In this document: positions 1-6,137 of the stretch, piece by piece | Layout: each line of letters opens with the position of its first letter | Position numbering within the stretch: position 1 is the first letter of the stretch | Assembly (NCBI GenBank): GCA_002451555.1 | Contig: DKCU01000057.1 | Location: 1-11,512 of the forward strand | DNA length: 11,512 nt | Direction: 5' to 3' | Origin: Candidatus Segatella albertsiae | GTDB taxonomy: Bacteria; Bacteroidota; Bacteroidia; Bacteroidales; Bacteroidaceae | Program-made: the position numbers and the translations under genes | The notes under the pieces: generated by a model | The model's database searches: none | What the model saw: the letters and a program-made list of their open reading frames with translations, nothing else | Told to the model about the DNA's origin: nothing

Positions 1-80
1 AGCCCTTTTAGGGCGACTTCCTTGATATAATCTTTACCCAGGGTGTTGCCCTGGGCTGGGTGCTATTGGGCTTTCAGCCC
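1..80. repeat. Cluster of three short GC-rich hairpins (REP-like dispersed repeat, cut by window edge)
   Basis: Three perfect small inverted repeats lie in a row: GCCCT-TTT-AGGGC (2-14), CCCAGGG-TGTTG-CCCTGGG (37-55) and GGGCT-TTC-AGCCC (68-80). They are much richer in G+C than the flanking AT-rich DNA and contain no gene. The pattern (gggctgaaagccc, then a cagggc/gccctg hairpin, read on the minus strand) resembles dispersed intergenic palindromic elements I associate with Bacteroidota genomes; that resemblance is from memory, not a search. It sits directly 3' of the yggS-like gene, so it could also stabilise that transcript or help end it. The element probably extends beyond base 1. Confidence 0.55.
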
Positions 81-110
81 GATTTATGACACACCCTCTT
101 TTTTGTTTTT

Positions 111-785
111 TCAATAAACTCTCGGACCAAAGATGGTCGTTCCGACTCTAACCATGGTAGAGCCATGCTTGACAGCAATCTGATAGTCGTGGCTCATGCC
201 CCAACTTCTCTCGCAGAAGCTATCCTTGTCGGCAAAGTACTTCGCCTTGACTTCATCGAAGAATCGGGCAGCCGTATCAAACTCACCGGCAATCTGACTC
301 TCGTCATCCACATGAGAAGCCATCATCATCAAGCCACATATCTCCACATACTTCATGTCTCGCCACTCCCCCTCTTCTAAGAGTTGGCGGCAAGCATCCA
401 AGGTCAAACCATACTTGGTTTCCTCCTCGGCAATATGGAGTTCGAGAAGCACCTTGATGACACGGTCATGCTTGGCAGCCTGCTTGTTGATTTCCTTCAG
501 GAGTTTCAAGCTATCCACAGCCTCGACCATAGCAATGTAAGGAGCGATATACTTCACCTTGTTGGTCTGTAAGTGACCGATGAAATGCCACTCAATGTCC
601 TTAGGCAGAGACTCCACTTTCTTGGCAAGTTCCTGCTCATGACTCTCGCCAAAGACACGCTGTCCTTCATCGTAAGCCGCCTCTATGTACTCATTGGGAT
701 GAAACTTACTGATGGCAACGAGGCGCACACCCTCAGGCAAGTTTCCGAGAACTTCTCGGAGGTTTCCTTTTACATCATAATCCAT
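111..785 (-). CDS. yggS: YggS/PLPBP family pyridoxal phosphate-binding protein
   Basis: Cytosolic alanine-racemase-fold protein of the YggS/PROSC family, which binds PLP and helps keep B6 vitamers and some amino- and keto-acid pools in balance; no catalytic reaction is established for the family. The 224-aa product has the family landmarks: the PLP lysine in VAISKFHPN (Lys27), a FGESHEQE segment (FGENYVQE in many relatives), WHFIGHLQTNK, a CGLMMMA strand, and C-terminal GSTMVRVGTTIFGPR, which holds the phosphate. The ATG at 783-785 is chosen because the open frame's upstream extension only overlaps the preceding gene out of frame. That gene stops one base earlier, so the two are almost certainly co-transcribed and perhaps translationally coupled. 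No Shine-Dalgarno is evident. Very confident in the family; the physiological role is inferred. Confidence 0.95.
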   Translation of the reverse strand: MDYDVKGNLREVLGNLPEGVRLVAISKFHPNEYIEAAYDEGQRVFGESHEQELAKKVESLPKDIEWHFIGHLQTNKVKYIAPYIAMVEAVDSLKLLKEINKQAAKHDRVIKVLLELHIAEEETKYGLTLDACRQLLEEGEWRDMKYVEICGLMMMASHVDDESQIAGEFDTAARFFDEVKAKYFADKDSFCERSWGMSHDYQIAVKHGSTMVRVGTTIFGPRVY

Positions 786-786
786 T

Positions 787-1302
787 TTACTTCTGCTCTG
801 CATTGTCTTGCTGCTCGTACTCAGGAACATCGTTCTTCTCTTCCTTCTTCTCGCCAGCAGCATGATGCTCGAAGACATCCATGATAGGAGTTTCGGCAAT
901 AGCGATAGTATCATAGTCAATCATCGTCTTGCCCATCACCTCGTCGATGTATCTCAAGGCACGAGCCAAAGACTTCGCCTGAACCAAATAGTTGACATTG
1001 CTACGCTTCTCCTTCTCGCTCTTCTCGTCGATAGTGATGAACTGGAGCTTCGCCTTGTACCACTTGTCATCGTCATCGACATCACTGAAGAAGATTTCAC
1101 CGAAAGCAGACTTGGTGATACCTGACACATGGAACTCGCCGCTGACATAAACAGACATCTCATCGATGATGCTGCTCTCTGCCTCCGTGAAGCTAAGCGC
1201 ATCCACTACGTATGTTTCTGATACAACTTTCTCAGTACCGTCTTCCTGGGTCTTCTGATATTTTACCTTGGTTGTAAACCATGTACCTGTTCTAGATCTC
1301 AT
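787..1302 (-). CDS. DUF4494 domain protein
   Basis: A 171-aa soluble protein matching the Bacteroidota family I know as DUF4494. The first ~140 residues carry the family pattern: an aromatic start (TWFTTKVKYQKT), YVVDALSFTEAE near residue 35, EMSVYVSGEFHVSGI, a short acidic DDDDKWYKAKLQFITIDE segment, and IAETPIMDVFEHH near residue 140. The last ~25 residues are a charged, low-complexity tail rich in Glu, Lys and Gln, probably disordered. There is no signal peptide or membrane segment. The biochemical function is unknown. It is the first gene of a two-gene unit with the yggS-like gene (1-base gap), which hints at a shared role in PLP or amino-acid metabolism, but that is only guilt by association. 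The start is the first ATG in frame, with only a weak purine stretch upstream. Confidence 0.88.
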   Translation of the reverse strand: MRSRTGTWFTTKVKYQKTQEDGTEKVVSETYVVDALSFTEAESSIIDEMSVYVSGEFHVSGITKSAFGEIFFSDVDDDDKWYKAKLQFITIDEKSEKEKRSNVNYLVQAKSLARALRYIDEVMGKTMIDYDTIAIAETPIMDVFEHHAAGEKKEEKNDVPEYEQQDNAEQK

Positions 1303-1498
1303 ATTCTTATACCTTATTATATTAATAAATGATTTATATTATTTATCAACTTATTCTATTATCAAGTGACTGATATTATATTTTACCTACCTTTATCAAA
1401 TCTTACGAATCGAATTTCCCGTCAGCATAGTCAAGCCAAAAGACAACTGGTCTAGAATATGGTCAAATGGCTTGGACGCATCTAGGCGAAAATCATTG

Positions 1499-1529
1499 CA
1501 AAGTTATAAAAAAGAAAGCGGATAACCAA
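1499..1529 (-). promoter_or_regulatory. Candidate promoter for DUF4494-yggS
   Basis: On the minus strand, TTGG (1529-1526) is followed after 19 bases by TAACTTTG (1506-1499). This fits the Bacteroidota sigma-70 pattern (TTTG/TTG, 19-21 bp, TAnnTTTG). Transcription would begin near 1490, giving a leader of about 190 nt. No better match lies nearer the gene. Confidence 0.5.
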
Positions 1530-1576
1530 CATTCATTGAAGTTTTTTATGAAAAAACTAAAAATCTCTGTTGAATT

Positions 1577-1608
1577 TTCGCCATTTTCATCTAAAATCAT
1601 TACCTTTG
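1577..1608 (+). promoter_or_regulatory. Candidate promoter for the aminotransferase
   Basis: TACCTTTG at 1601-1608 is an exact TAnnTTTG -7 box. The -33 region (TTTTCG, 1575-1580) is a weak match at about 20 bp spacing. Transcription would start near 1615, leaving a leader of roughly 110 nt before the ATG at 1726. Confidence 0.6.
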
Positions 1609-1615
1609 CATCCAA

Positions 1616-1711
1616 ATGCAGAAATGTCAACATCATTTTGTATATGATGAGACTAAAATGCAAACAAGAGACATCGTTATGGAACTCCCATTTCGAGAAA
1701 CGGATAATTAA
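1616..1711 (+). other. Possible 31-codon leader ORF upstream of the aminotransferase
   Basis: An ATG at 1616 opens a 31-codon frame ending at TAA 1709-1711, 14 bases before the aminotransferase ATG. The ATG lies about 8 bases after the -7 box, so it would be almost leaderless on the predicted transcript. The peptide (begins MQKCQHHF, ends PFRETDN) resembles nothing I know and shows no run of one amino acid typical of attenuator leaders. It may be a chance ORF. Confidence 0.2.
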
Positions 1712-1725
1712 TAGAAAGAAATAAG

Positions 1726-2937
1726 ATGCCTGAAATTTCAGTACGTGGCATAGAAATGCCAGAGTCGCCTATCAGAAAGTTGGCTCCTCTAGCTGCCGCA
1801 GCCAAAAAACGTGGAGTAAAGGTCTATCACCTCAACATCGGTCAGCCTGACCTCCCTACCCCTCAATGCGGTCTTGATGCATTGAAGCACATCGACCGTA
1901 CCATCCTGGAGTATTCTCCTAGCCAAGGCTACTTGAGCTATCGTGAGAAACTCGTGGATTACTATAAGAAATTTAACATCAACGTAACTGCCGATGACAT
2001 CATTATCACATCGGGAGGCTCTGAGGCCGTGCTCTTCTCTTTCATGAGCTGCCTCAACCCTGGCGACGAAATTATCGTGCCAGAACCAGCTTACGCCAAC
2101 TATATGGCTTTCGCCATCTCGGCGGGTGCGAAGATTCGTACCATCGCCACCACCATCGAGGAAGGCTTCTCTCTGCCGAAAGTGGAGAAGTTTGAGGAGC
2201 TTATCAACGACCGCACTCGCGCCATCTTGATTTGTAACCCAAACAATCCTACGGGGTATCTTTATACCCGACGTGAGATGAACCAGATTCGCGACCTTGT
2301 GAAGAAGTACGACCTTTACCTCTTCTCCGACGAAGTGTATCGTGAGTACATCTATACAGGAAGCCCATACATCAGTGCCATGCACCTGGAGGGTATCGAA
2401 CAGAACACGGTGCTCATCGACTCCGTGTCTAAGCGATACAGTGAGTGCGGTATCCGTGTAGGAGCGCTCATCACCAAGAATCCTGAGATACGAAAGGCTG
2501 TCATGAAGTTCTGTCAAGCTCGTTTGTCGCCTCCATTGATAGGTCAGATTGTAGCAGAAGCTTCCCTGGATGCCCCTGAGGAATATTATCGTGACGTATA
2601 TGATGAGTACGTGGAGCGCCGTAAGTGCTTGATCGACGGACTCAACAGAATCCCGGGTGTCTATTCTCCTATTCCTATGGGAGCTTTCTACACCGTGGCG
2701 AAGTTGCCTATCGACGACTCCGACAAGTTCTGCCGCTGGTGCCTGGAGGAATTCAACTATGAGGGCGAGACCGTGATGATGGCTCCAGCCTCTGGTTTCT
2801 ACACTACACCGGGAGCAGGAAGAAACCAGGTACGTATGGCATACGTCTTGAAGAAGCACGACTTGAACCGTGCCCTCGTCGTACTTGCGAAGGCTCTGGA
2901 AGCCTACCCTGGCAGAGTTGAGGACGAAGGACTATAA
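1726..2937 (+). CDS. PLP-dependent aminotransferase, class I/II fold type I
   Basis: Cytosolic transaminase of the aspartate aminotransferase superfamily, moving an amino group between an amino acid and a 2-oxo acid. The 403-aa length is normal. Visible landmarks: LNIGQPDLPTP near residue 37 (substrate loop), TSGGSEAV at 95-102 (phosphate-binding turn), NPNNPTG at 171-177, SDEVYREY with Asp202 (pairs with the pyridine nitrogen) and Tyr205, SVSKRYSECGIRVG with Lys236 as the Schiff-base lysine, and Arg370 in QVRMAY for the substrate carboxylate. All catalytic residues are present, so it should be active. The substrate cannot be read from sequence; relatives are variously called aspartate, alanine or aromatic aminotransferases. 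The start ATG follows an A/G-rich stretch without a true Shine-Dalgarno. The permease gene lies 108 bp downstream with no clear promoter in between, so read-through is likely. Confidence 0.95.
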   Translation: MPEISVRGIEMPESPIRKLAPLAAAAKKRGVKVYHLNIGQPDLPTPQCGLDALKHIDRTILEYSPSQGYLSYREKLVDYYKKFNINVTADDIIITSGGSEAVLFSFMSCLNPGDEIIVPEPAYANYMAFAISAGAKIRTIATTIEEGFSLPKVEKFEELINDRTRAILICNPNNPTGYLYTRREMNQIRDLVKKYDLYLFSDEVYREYIYTGSPYISAMHLEGIEQNTVLIDSVSKRYSECGIRVGALITKNPEIRKAVMKFCQARLSPPLIGQIVAEASLDAPEEYYRDVYDEYVERRKCLIDGLNRIPGVYSPIPMGAFYTVAKLPIDDSDKFCRWCLEEFNYEGETVMMAPASGFYTTPGAGRNQVRMAYVLKKHDLNRALVVLAKALEAYPGRVEDEGL

Positions 2938-2944
2938 ACTTTCC

Positions 2945-3026
2945 AATGTTAAATGTTAAGTGTTAAATGTTAAGTAACAAACTATATTCCAACGTATGCT
3001 CAATTTAACACTTAACATTGAACATT
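2945..3026. repeat. Long inverted repeat made of TGTTAAR heptads
   Basis: Arm 1 (2945-2968) and arm 2 (3003-3026) are 24-nt inverted copies with a single mismatch, around a 34-nt loop. Each arm is itself periodic: TGTTAAR is repeated four times at 2947-2974, and the complementary units (TTAACAC, TTAACAT, TGAACAT, TGAAC) run at 3005-3030. As RNA it would form a long AU-rich hairpin between the aminotransferase and permease genes. There is no U-run after it, so it is not a classical terminator. It could be an mRNA-stabilising hairpin or a mobile AT-rich palindrome. Confidence 0.8.
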
Positions 3027-3045
3027 GAACAATAAAATCTAGAAG

Positions 3046-4293
3046 ATGAATTTTCCTCTGTTTATTGCAAAGAGATTATACAGCGACCAGGGCGACAAAC
3101 GTAAAGTTTCTCGCCCTGCTATTCATATAGCTACCGCAGGTGTCGCCATCGGACTGGCAGTGATGATTGTGTCTGTTTGCGTGGTCTTGGGTTTCAAGCA
3201 TACCATTCGCGACAAGGTCATCGGATTCGGAAGCCATATCCAAGTGGCTGACTTTATGACGCTACAACAGTCGAGCCAATATCCTGTGGTGATGAACGAC
3301 TCGATGATGACGGTCTTGAAAAAGACTCCGGGTGTCAAACACGTACAACGCTTTGCCATCAAGGAGGGTATTCTCAAGACGGACGAAGACTTTCTGGGCG
3401 TCGCCTTCAAGGGCGTGGGACCAGAGTTCGACTCCACCTTCCTCCACCAAAACATGGTAGAGGGCAGCATTCCTAAGTTTGATGACAAGGCAAGCCACAA
3501 CAAGATATTGGTGTCGCAATTGATGGCAGACAAGCTCCGACTGAAAACAGGACAGCGCATCTTCGCCTATTTCATCGACCAAAACGGCGTGCGCACCCGA
3601 CGGTTTACTATTGCAGGTATCTACCAGACCAACTTGAAGAAATATGATGAAGTTATGGTATATACCGACTTATATACCGCCGTCAAACTGAATGGTTGGG
3701 AAGCTGACCAGACAAGCGGAGTTGAACTGACCGTCAAAGACTTCAACAAGTTGCAAGACACGGAAGACTTCCTCATCAAGAATGTGAACCGCACGGTCGA
3801 TCACTATGGAGAAACCTACAGCAGCGCCACCATCAAGGAAATCAATCCGCAGATATTCCAATGGCTCAGTTTGATGGACTTGAACGTATGGGTGATTCTC
3901 GGATTGATGCTCGCCGTGGCAGGTGTAACGATGATCAGCGGATTGCTCATCATCATCTTGGAACGAACCTCGATGATTGGCGTGATGAAAGCATTGGGCG
4001 CACGCAACAAGACCATCCGCCATACTTTCCTTTGGTTTGCTGTCTTCATCATCGGCAAGGGTTTGCTATTCGGCAACATCCTGGCGTTGGGCATTCTGTT
4101 CATCCAGAAATATACGGGATTGGTAAAACTCGACGCACAGACTTACTACGTAAGTACGGTACCGGTGGAATTCAACTGGCTCTGCATCGTCGCCCTGAAT
4201 GTGGCCACCTTGCTTATCAGCGTCTTCATGTTGGTAGCTCCAAGCTACCTAATTTCGCATATTCACCCTGCCAAGAGCATGAGATACGAATAA
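3046..4293 (+). CDS. ABC transporter permease, LolC/LolE-MacB (FtsX-like) type
   Basis: A 415-aa inner-membrane permease with the LolC/E layout: a first transmembrane helix near residues 27-49, a large periplasmic domain (about 50-280, MacB-type core), then three helices near 281-304, 329-353 and 377-400. The cytoplasmic loop after helix 2 has the family signature ERTSMIGVMKALGARNKTI, which contacts the ATPase subunit, and the protein ends in HPAKSMRYE, like the conserved C-terminus of LolC/E. Such permeases work with a LolD-type ATPase to release lipoproteins or move other substrates across the envelope. No ATPase gene is present in this window, so the partner must be encoded elsewhere, and lipoprotein release is a family-based guess. 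The start ATG is the first in frame, follows purine-rich agaag, and gives the expected short cytoplasmic N-terminus. Confidence 0.9.
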   Translation: MNFPLFIAKRLYSDQGDKRKVSRPAIHIATAGVAIGLAVMIVSVCVVLGFKHTIRDKVIGFGSHIQVADFMTLQQSSQYPVVMNDSMMTVLKKTPGVKHVQRFAIKEGILKTDEDFLGVAFKGVGPEFDSTFLHQNMVEGSIPKFDDKASHNKILVSQLMADKLRLKTGQRIFAYFIDQNGVRTRRFTIAGIYQTNLKKYDEVMVYTDLYTAVKLNGWEADQTSGVELTVKDFNKLQDTEDFLIKNVNRTVDHYGETYSSATIKEINPQIFQWLSLMDLNVWVILGLMLAVAGVTMISGLLIIILERTSMIGVMKALGARNKTIRHTFLWFAVFIIGKGLLFGNILALGILFIQKYTGLVKLDAQTYYVSTVPVEFNWLCIVALNVATLLISVFMLVAPSYLISHIHPAKSMRYE

Positions 4294-4318
4294 AACAACA
4301 CTTTTTTATATAGTTTCG

Positions 4319-4393
4319 ATAAATTCTGCACAGTTTTTTTTGTCCTGTGCAGAATTTATTGTATCTTTGCACAAAATTTTGTAAATTGTGCAA
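4319..4393. promoter_or_regulatory. Pair of TGCACA-N13-TGTGCA dyads over the acyl-CoA synthetase promoter
   Basis: The hexamer TGCACA and its complement occur four times: 4327-4332, 4346-4351, 4368-4373 and 4387-4392. They form two dyads with the same 13-base gap, their centres 41 bp apart (about four helical turns). Dyad 1 has perfect 15-bp arms (ATAAATTCTGCACAG at 4319-4333 and its complement at 4345-4359) with a T8GTC loop, and is centred on the -33 box. Dyad 2 has 8-bp arms (TTGCACAA at 4367-4374, TTGTGCAA at 4386-4393) and runs from the -7 box to the A of the start codon. Dyad 2 would span the transcription start, so it is better explained as DNA operator than as RNA hairpin. Dyad 1 could also act as a hairpin at the end of the permease transcript. 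The binding protein is unknown. Confidence 0.65.
4339..4369 (+). promoter_or_regulatory. Promoter of the tandem acyl-CoA synthetase operon
   Basis: TTTG at 4339-4342, a 19-base spacer and TATCTTTG at 4362-4369 match the Bacteroidota sigma-70 consensus in full. Transcription should start near 4376, giving a very short leader of about 17 nt. Both promoter boxes are covered by the dyads described for 4319-4393, so regulation by occlusion is likely. Confidence 0.75.
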
Positions 4394-6060
4394 TGAATTC
4401 AATACCAAGTTTCAACTCGTATATTGAGCAAAGTATCATCAAGAACTGGAATCTTGACGCCCTTACAGATTATAAGGGTGCCACCTTGCAGTATCATGAT
4501 GTTGCAAGAAAGATAGAGAAACTCCACATCCTGTTTGAGAACAGCGACGTGAAGAAAGGCGACAAGATTGCTGTCTGCGGCAGAAACAGTAGCCAGTGGG
4601 CGGCAGCCTTCCTGGCCATTATCACATACGGAGCAGTTGTAGTTCCTATCCAAAACGAATTTAAGCCCGAGCAGATTCATAACATCGTCAACCACAGCGA
4701 GAGCAAGTTGCTCTTTGTGGGTGATGTCGTCGCTACGGAAATCAATACCGACGAGATGCCTTCACTAGAAGGCATCATCTATCTCCCTGATTTCTCACTT
4801 GTTCTCTCTCGTTCCGAGAAGCTTACTTACGCTCGCGAGAACCTCAATGCCATGTTCGGACATAAATACCCAAAGTATTTCCGTCCAGAGCATGTGAAAT
4901 ATCACGTGGATGACCCAGAGGAGTTGGCGATGATCAACTACACCAGCGGTACCACAGGATTCTCCAAGGGAGTGATGCTTCCCTACCGAGCACTTTGGGG
5001 TAACCTCGACTACATGATGACAACCATCGCCCCAAAACTTCAGAAGAACAGCAATGTGCTGGTATCCCTACCGATGGCTCACATGTATGGTCTGATGGCT
5101 GATGTCATCTTCAATATGGTATTGGGCAACCACATCTTCTTCCTGACTCGCCTTCCTAGCCCATCGCTCATCGCACAGGCATTCACGGAAATCAAGCCAG
5201 ACATCATCTTCGCCGTACCTTTAGTCGTGGAAAAGATTGTCAGAAAGAAGATATTCCCACTGTTGCAAACCAACCGTGTGAGACTTCTCATGAACATGCC
5301 GGTCATCAACAAGCGCATCAAGGAAAAGATACGCGACTTTGTATTGAAAGAATTTGGCGGCAATGCCTATGAGGTCGTTGTGGGCGGCGCACCACTTAAC
5401 AAGGAGATAGAGAATTTCTTCCTCAGCATCGGCTTCCCTATCGCCATGGCATACGGAACGACCGAGACTGCCCCATTCATCACCTTCGCCAACCAGGACG
5501 AATACGTGGCAGGAAGTTGCGGCGTGGCTGTGAAACACATGGCTGTGAAGGTGCTGAGCGACAATCCTGAGCACGTACCTGGCGAACTCGTGTGCCGAGG
5601 CATCAACGTGATGAAGGGATACTACAAGAACCAAGAAGCCACCGATGCCGTCATCGACAAGGACGGATGGTTCCACACAGGCGACTTGGCTACCATCAGC
5701 AAGGACGGTCACTTCTTCGTGAAGGGACGCAGCAAGAACATGCTTCTCGGTCCTAACGGACAAAATATATATCCAGAAGAAATCGAAGACAAACTCAACT
5801 CGATGGCGATGGTCAACGAGAGTATCATCCTACAGAAGGATGACAAACTCGTAGGATTGGTGCATCCTGATATGGAGGAGGCACATACACTGGGCTTCAC
5901 CAAGGAAGACTTGGAGAGCATCATGGAACAGAACCGCAAGGAACTGAACGAGCAGATGCCTTCCTTCGCCAAGTTGTCACGCATACAGTTGCATGACAAG
6001 GAATTCGAGAAAACTGCAAAGAAATCTATTAAACGTTACCTATATCAGGATGTCATCTAA
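4393..6060 (+). CDS. AMP-forming long-chain acyl-CoA synthetase, paralog 1
   Basis: Adenylate-forming enzyme that would activate a fatty acid with ATP to acyl-AMP and then pass it to CoA (FadD-like, EC 6.2.1.3 type). The 555-aa length fits. ANL motifs in order: A3 phosphate loop YTSGTTGFSKG (183-193), A4 LPMAHMYG (226-233), A5 AYGTTETAP (353-361), A7 HTGD (428-431; Asp431 holds ribose hydroxyls), A8 hinge KGRSKNMLLG (444-453), then NIYPEEIED. In the C-terminal A10 segment the sequence is KTAKKSIKR; aligned with the usual TPTGKIKR, the catalytic-lysine column holds Ser545, with lysines just before it. The start ATG lies at the end of dyad 2, consistent with the very short leader. It heads a two-gene operon with a close paralog. 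Fatty-acid chain length cannot be inferred. Confidence 0.93.
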   Translation: MNSIPSFNSYIEQSIIKNWNLDALTDYKGATLQYHDVARKIEKLHILFENSDVKKGDKIAVCGRNSSQWAAAFLAIITYGAVVVPIQNEFKPEQIHNIVNHSESKLLFVGDVVATEINTDEMPSLEGIIYLPDFSLVLSRSEKLTYARENLNAMFGHKYPKYFRPEHVKYHVDDPEELAMINYTSGTTGFSKGVMLPYRALWGNLDYMMTTIAPKLQKNSNVLVSLPMAHMYGLMADVIFNMVLGNHIFFLTRLPSPSLIAQAFTEIKPDIIFAVPLVVEKIVRKKIFPLLQTNRVRLLMNMPVINKRIKEKIRDFVLKEFGGNAYEVVVGGAPLNKEIENFFLSIGFPIAMAYGTTETAPFITFANQDEYVAGSCGVAVKHMAVKVLSDNPEHVPGELVCRGINVMKGYYKNQEATDAVIDKDGWFHTGDLATISKDGHFFVKGRSKNMLLGPNGQNIYPEEIEDKLNSMAMVNESIILQKDDKLVGLVHPDMEEAHTLGFTKEDLESIMEQNRKELNEQMPSFAKLSRIQLHDKEFEKTAKKSIKRYLYQDVI

Positions 6061-6137
6061 TCTGACCAGAGCCAGAACAGCTCAAAGGATTTCAGACAGA
6101 AAGCATGCTGACATAGCTTAGTAAAAGCAAATAAAGT

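Larger units (their letters stand above)
1303..1725. other. Divergent intergenic region
   Basis: This 423-bp AT-rich gap separates the minus-strand DUF4494-yggS unit from the plus-strand aminotransferase. It contains a candidate promoter for each direction (listed separately) and a possible short leader ORF. Bases 1303-1490 would form an unusually long untranslated leader of the DUF4494 transcript; I see no recognisable riboswitch or stable long hairpin there. Longer open frames in this region lack a credible start or any family resemblance. Confidence 0.6.

Noticed and set aside
786..920. N-terminal extension of the yggS-like frame to 920
   Set aside because: The extra 45 residues are low-complexity (Arg/Ser/Met-rich), overlap the DUF4494 gene in another frame, and are absent from YggS proteins, which begin close to the MDYDV start.
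1467..1724. 85-codon plus-strand frame upstream of the aminotransferase
   Set aside because: It spans both divergent promoters, has a Lys/Asn/Ile-rich composition typical of non-coding AT-rich DNA, and no family resemblance.
1789..2859. Long minus-strand open frame opposite the aminotransferase
   Set aside because: Antisense shadow of a well-supported gene; the product has no recognisable motifs.
4319..4359. Dyad 1 as an ordinary intrinsic terminator of the permease gene
   Set aside because: The T-run is in the loop rather than after the stem, and the same hexamer and spacing recur in dyad 2 over the transcription start; an operator fits better, although a dual role cannot be excluded.
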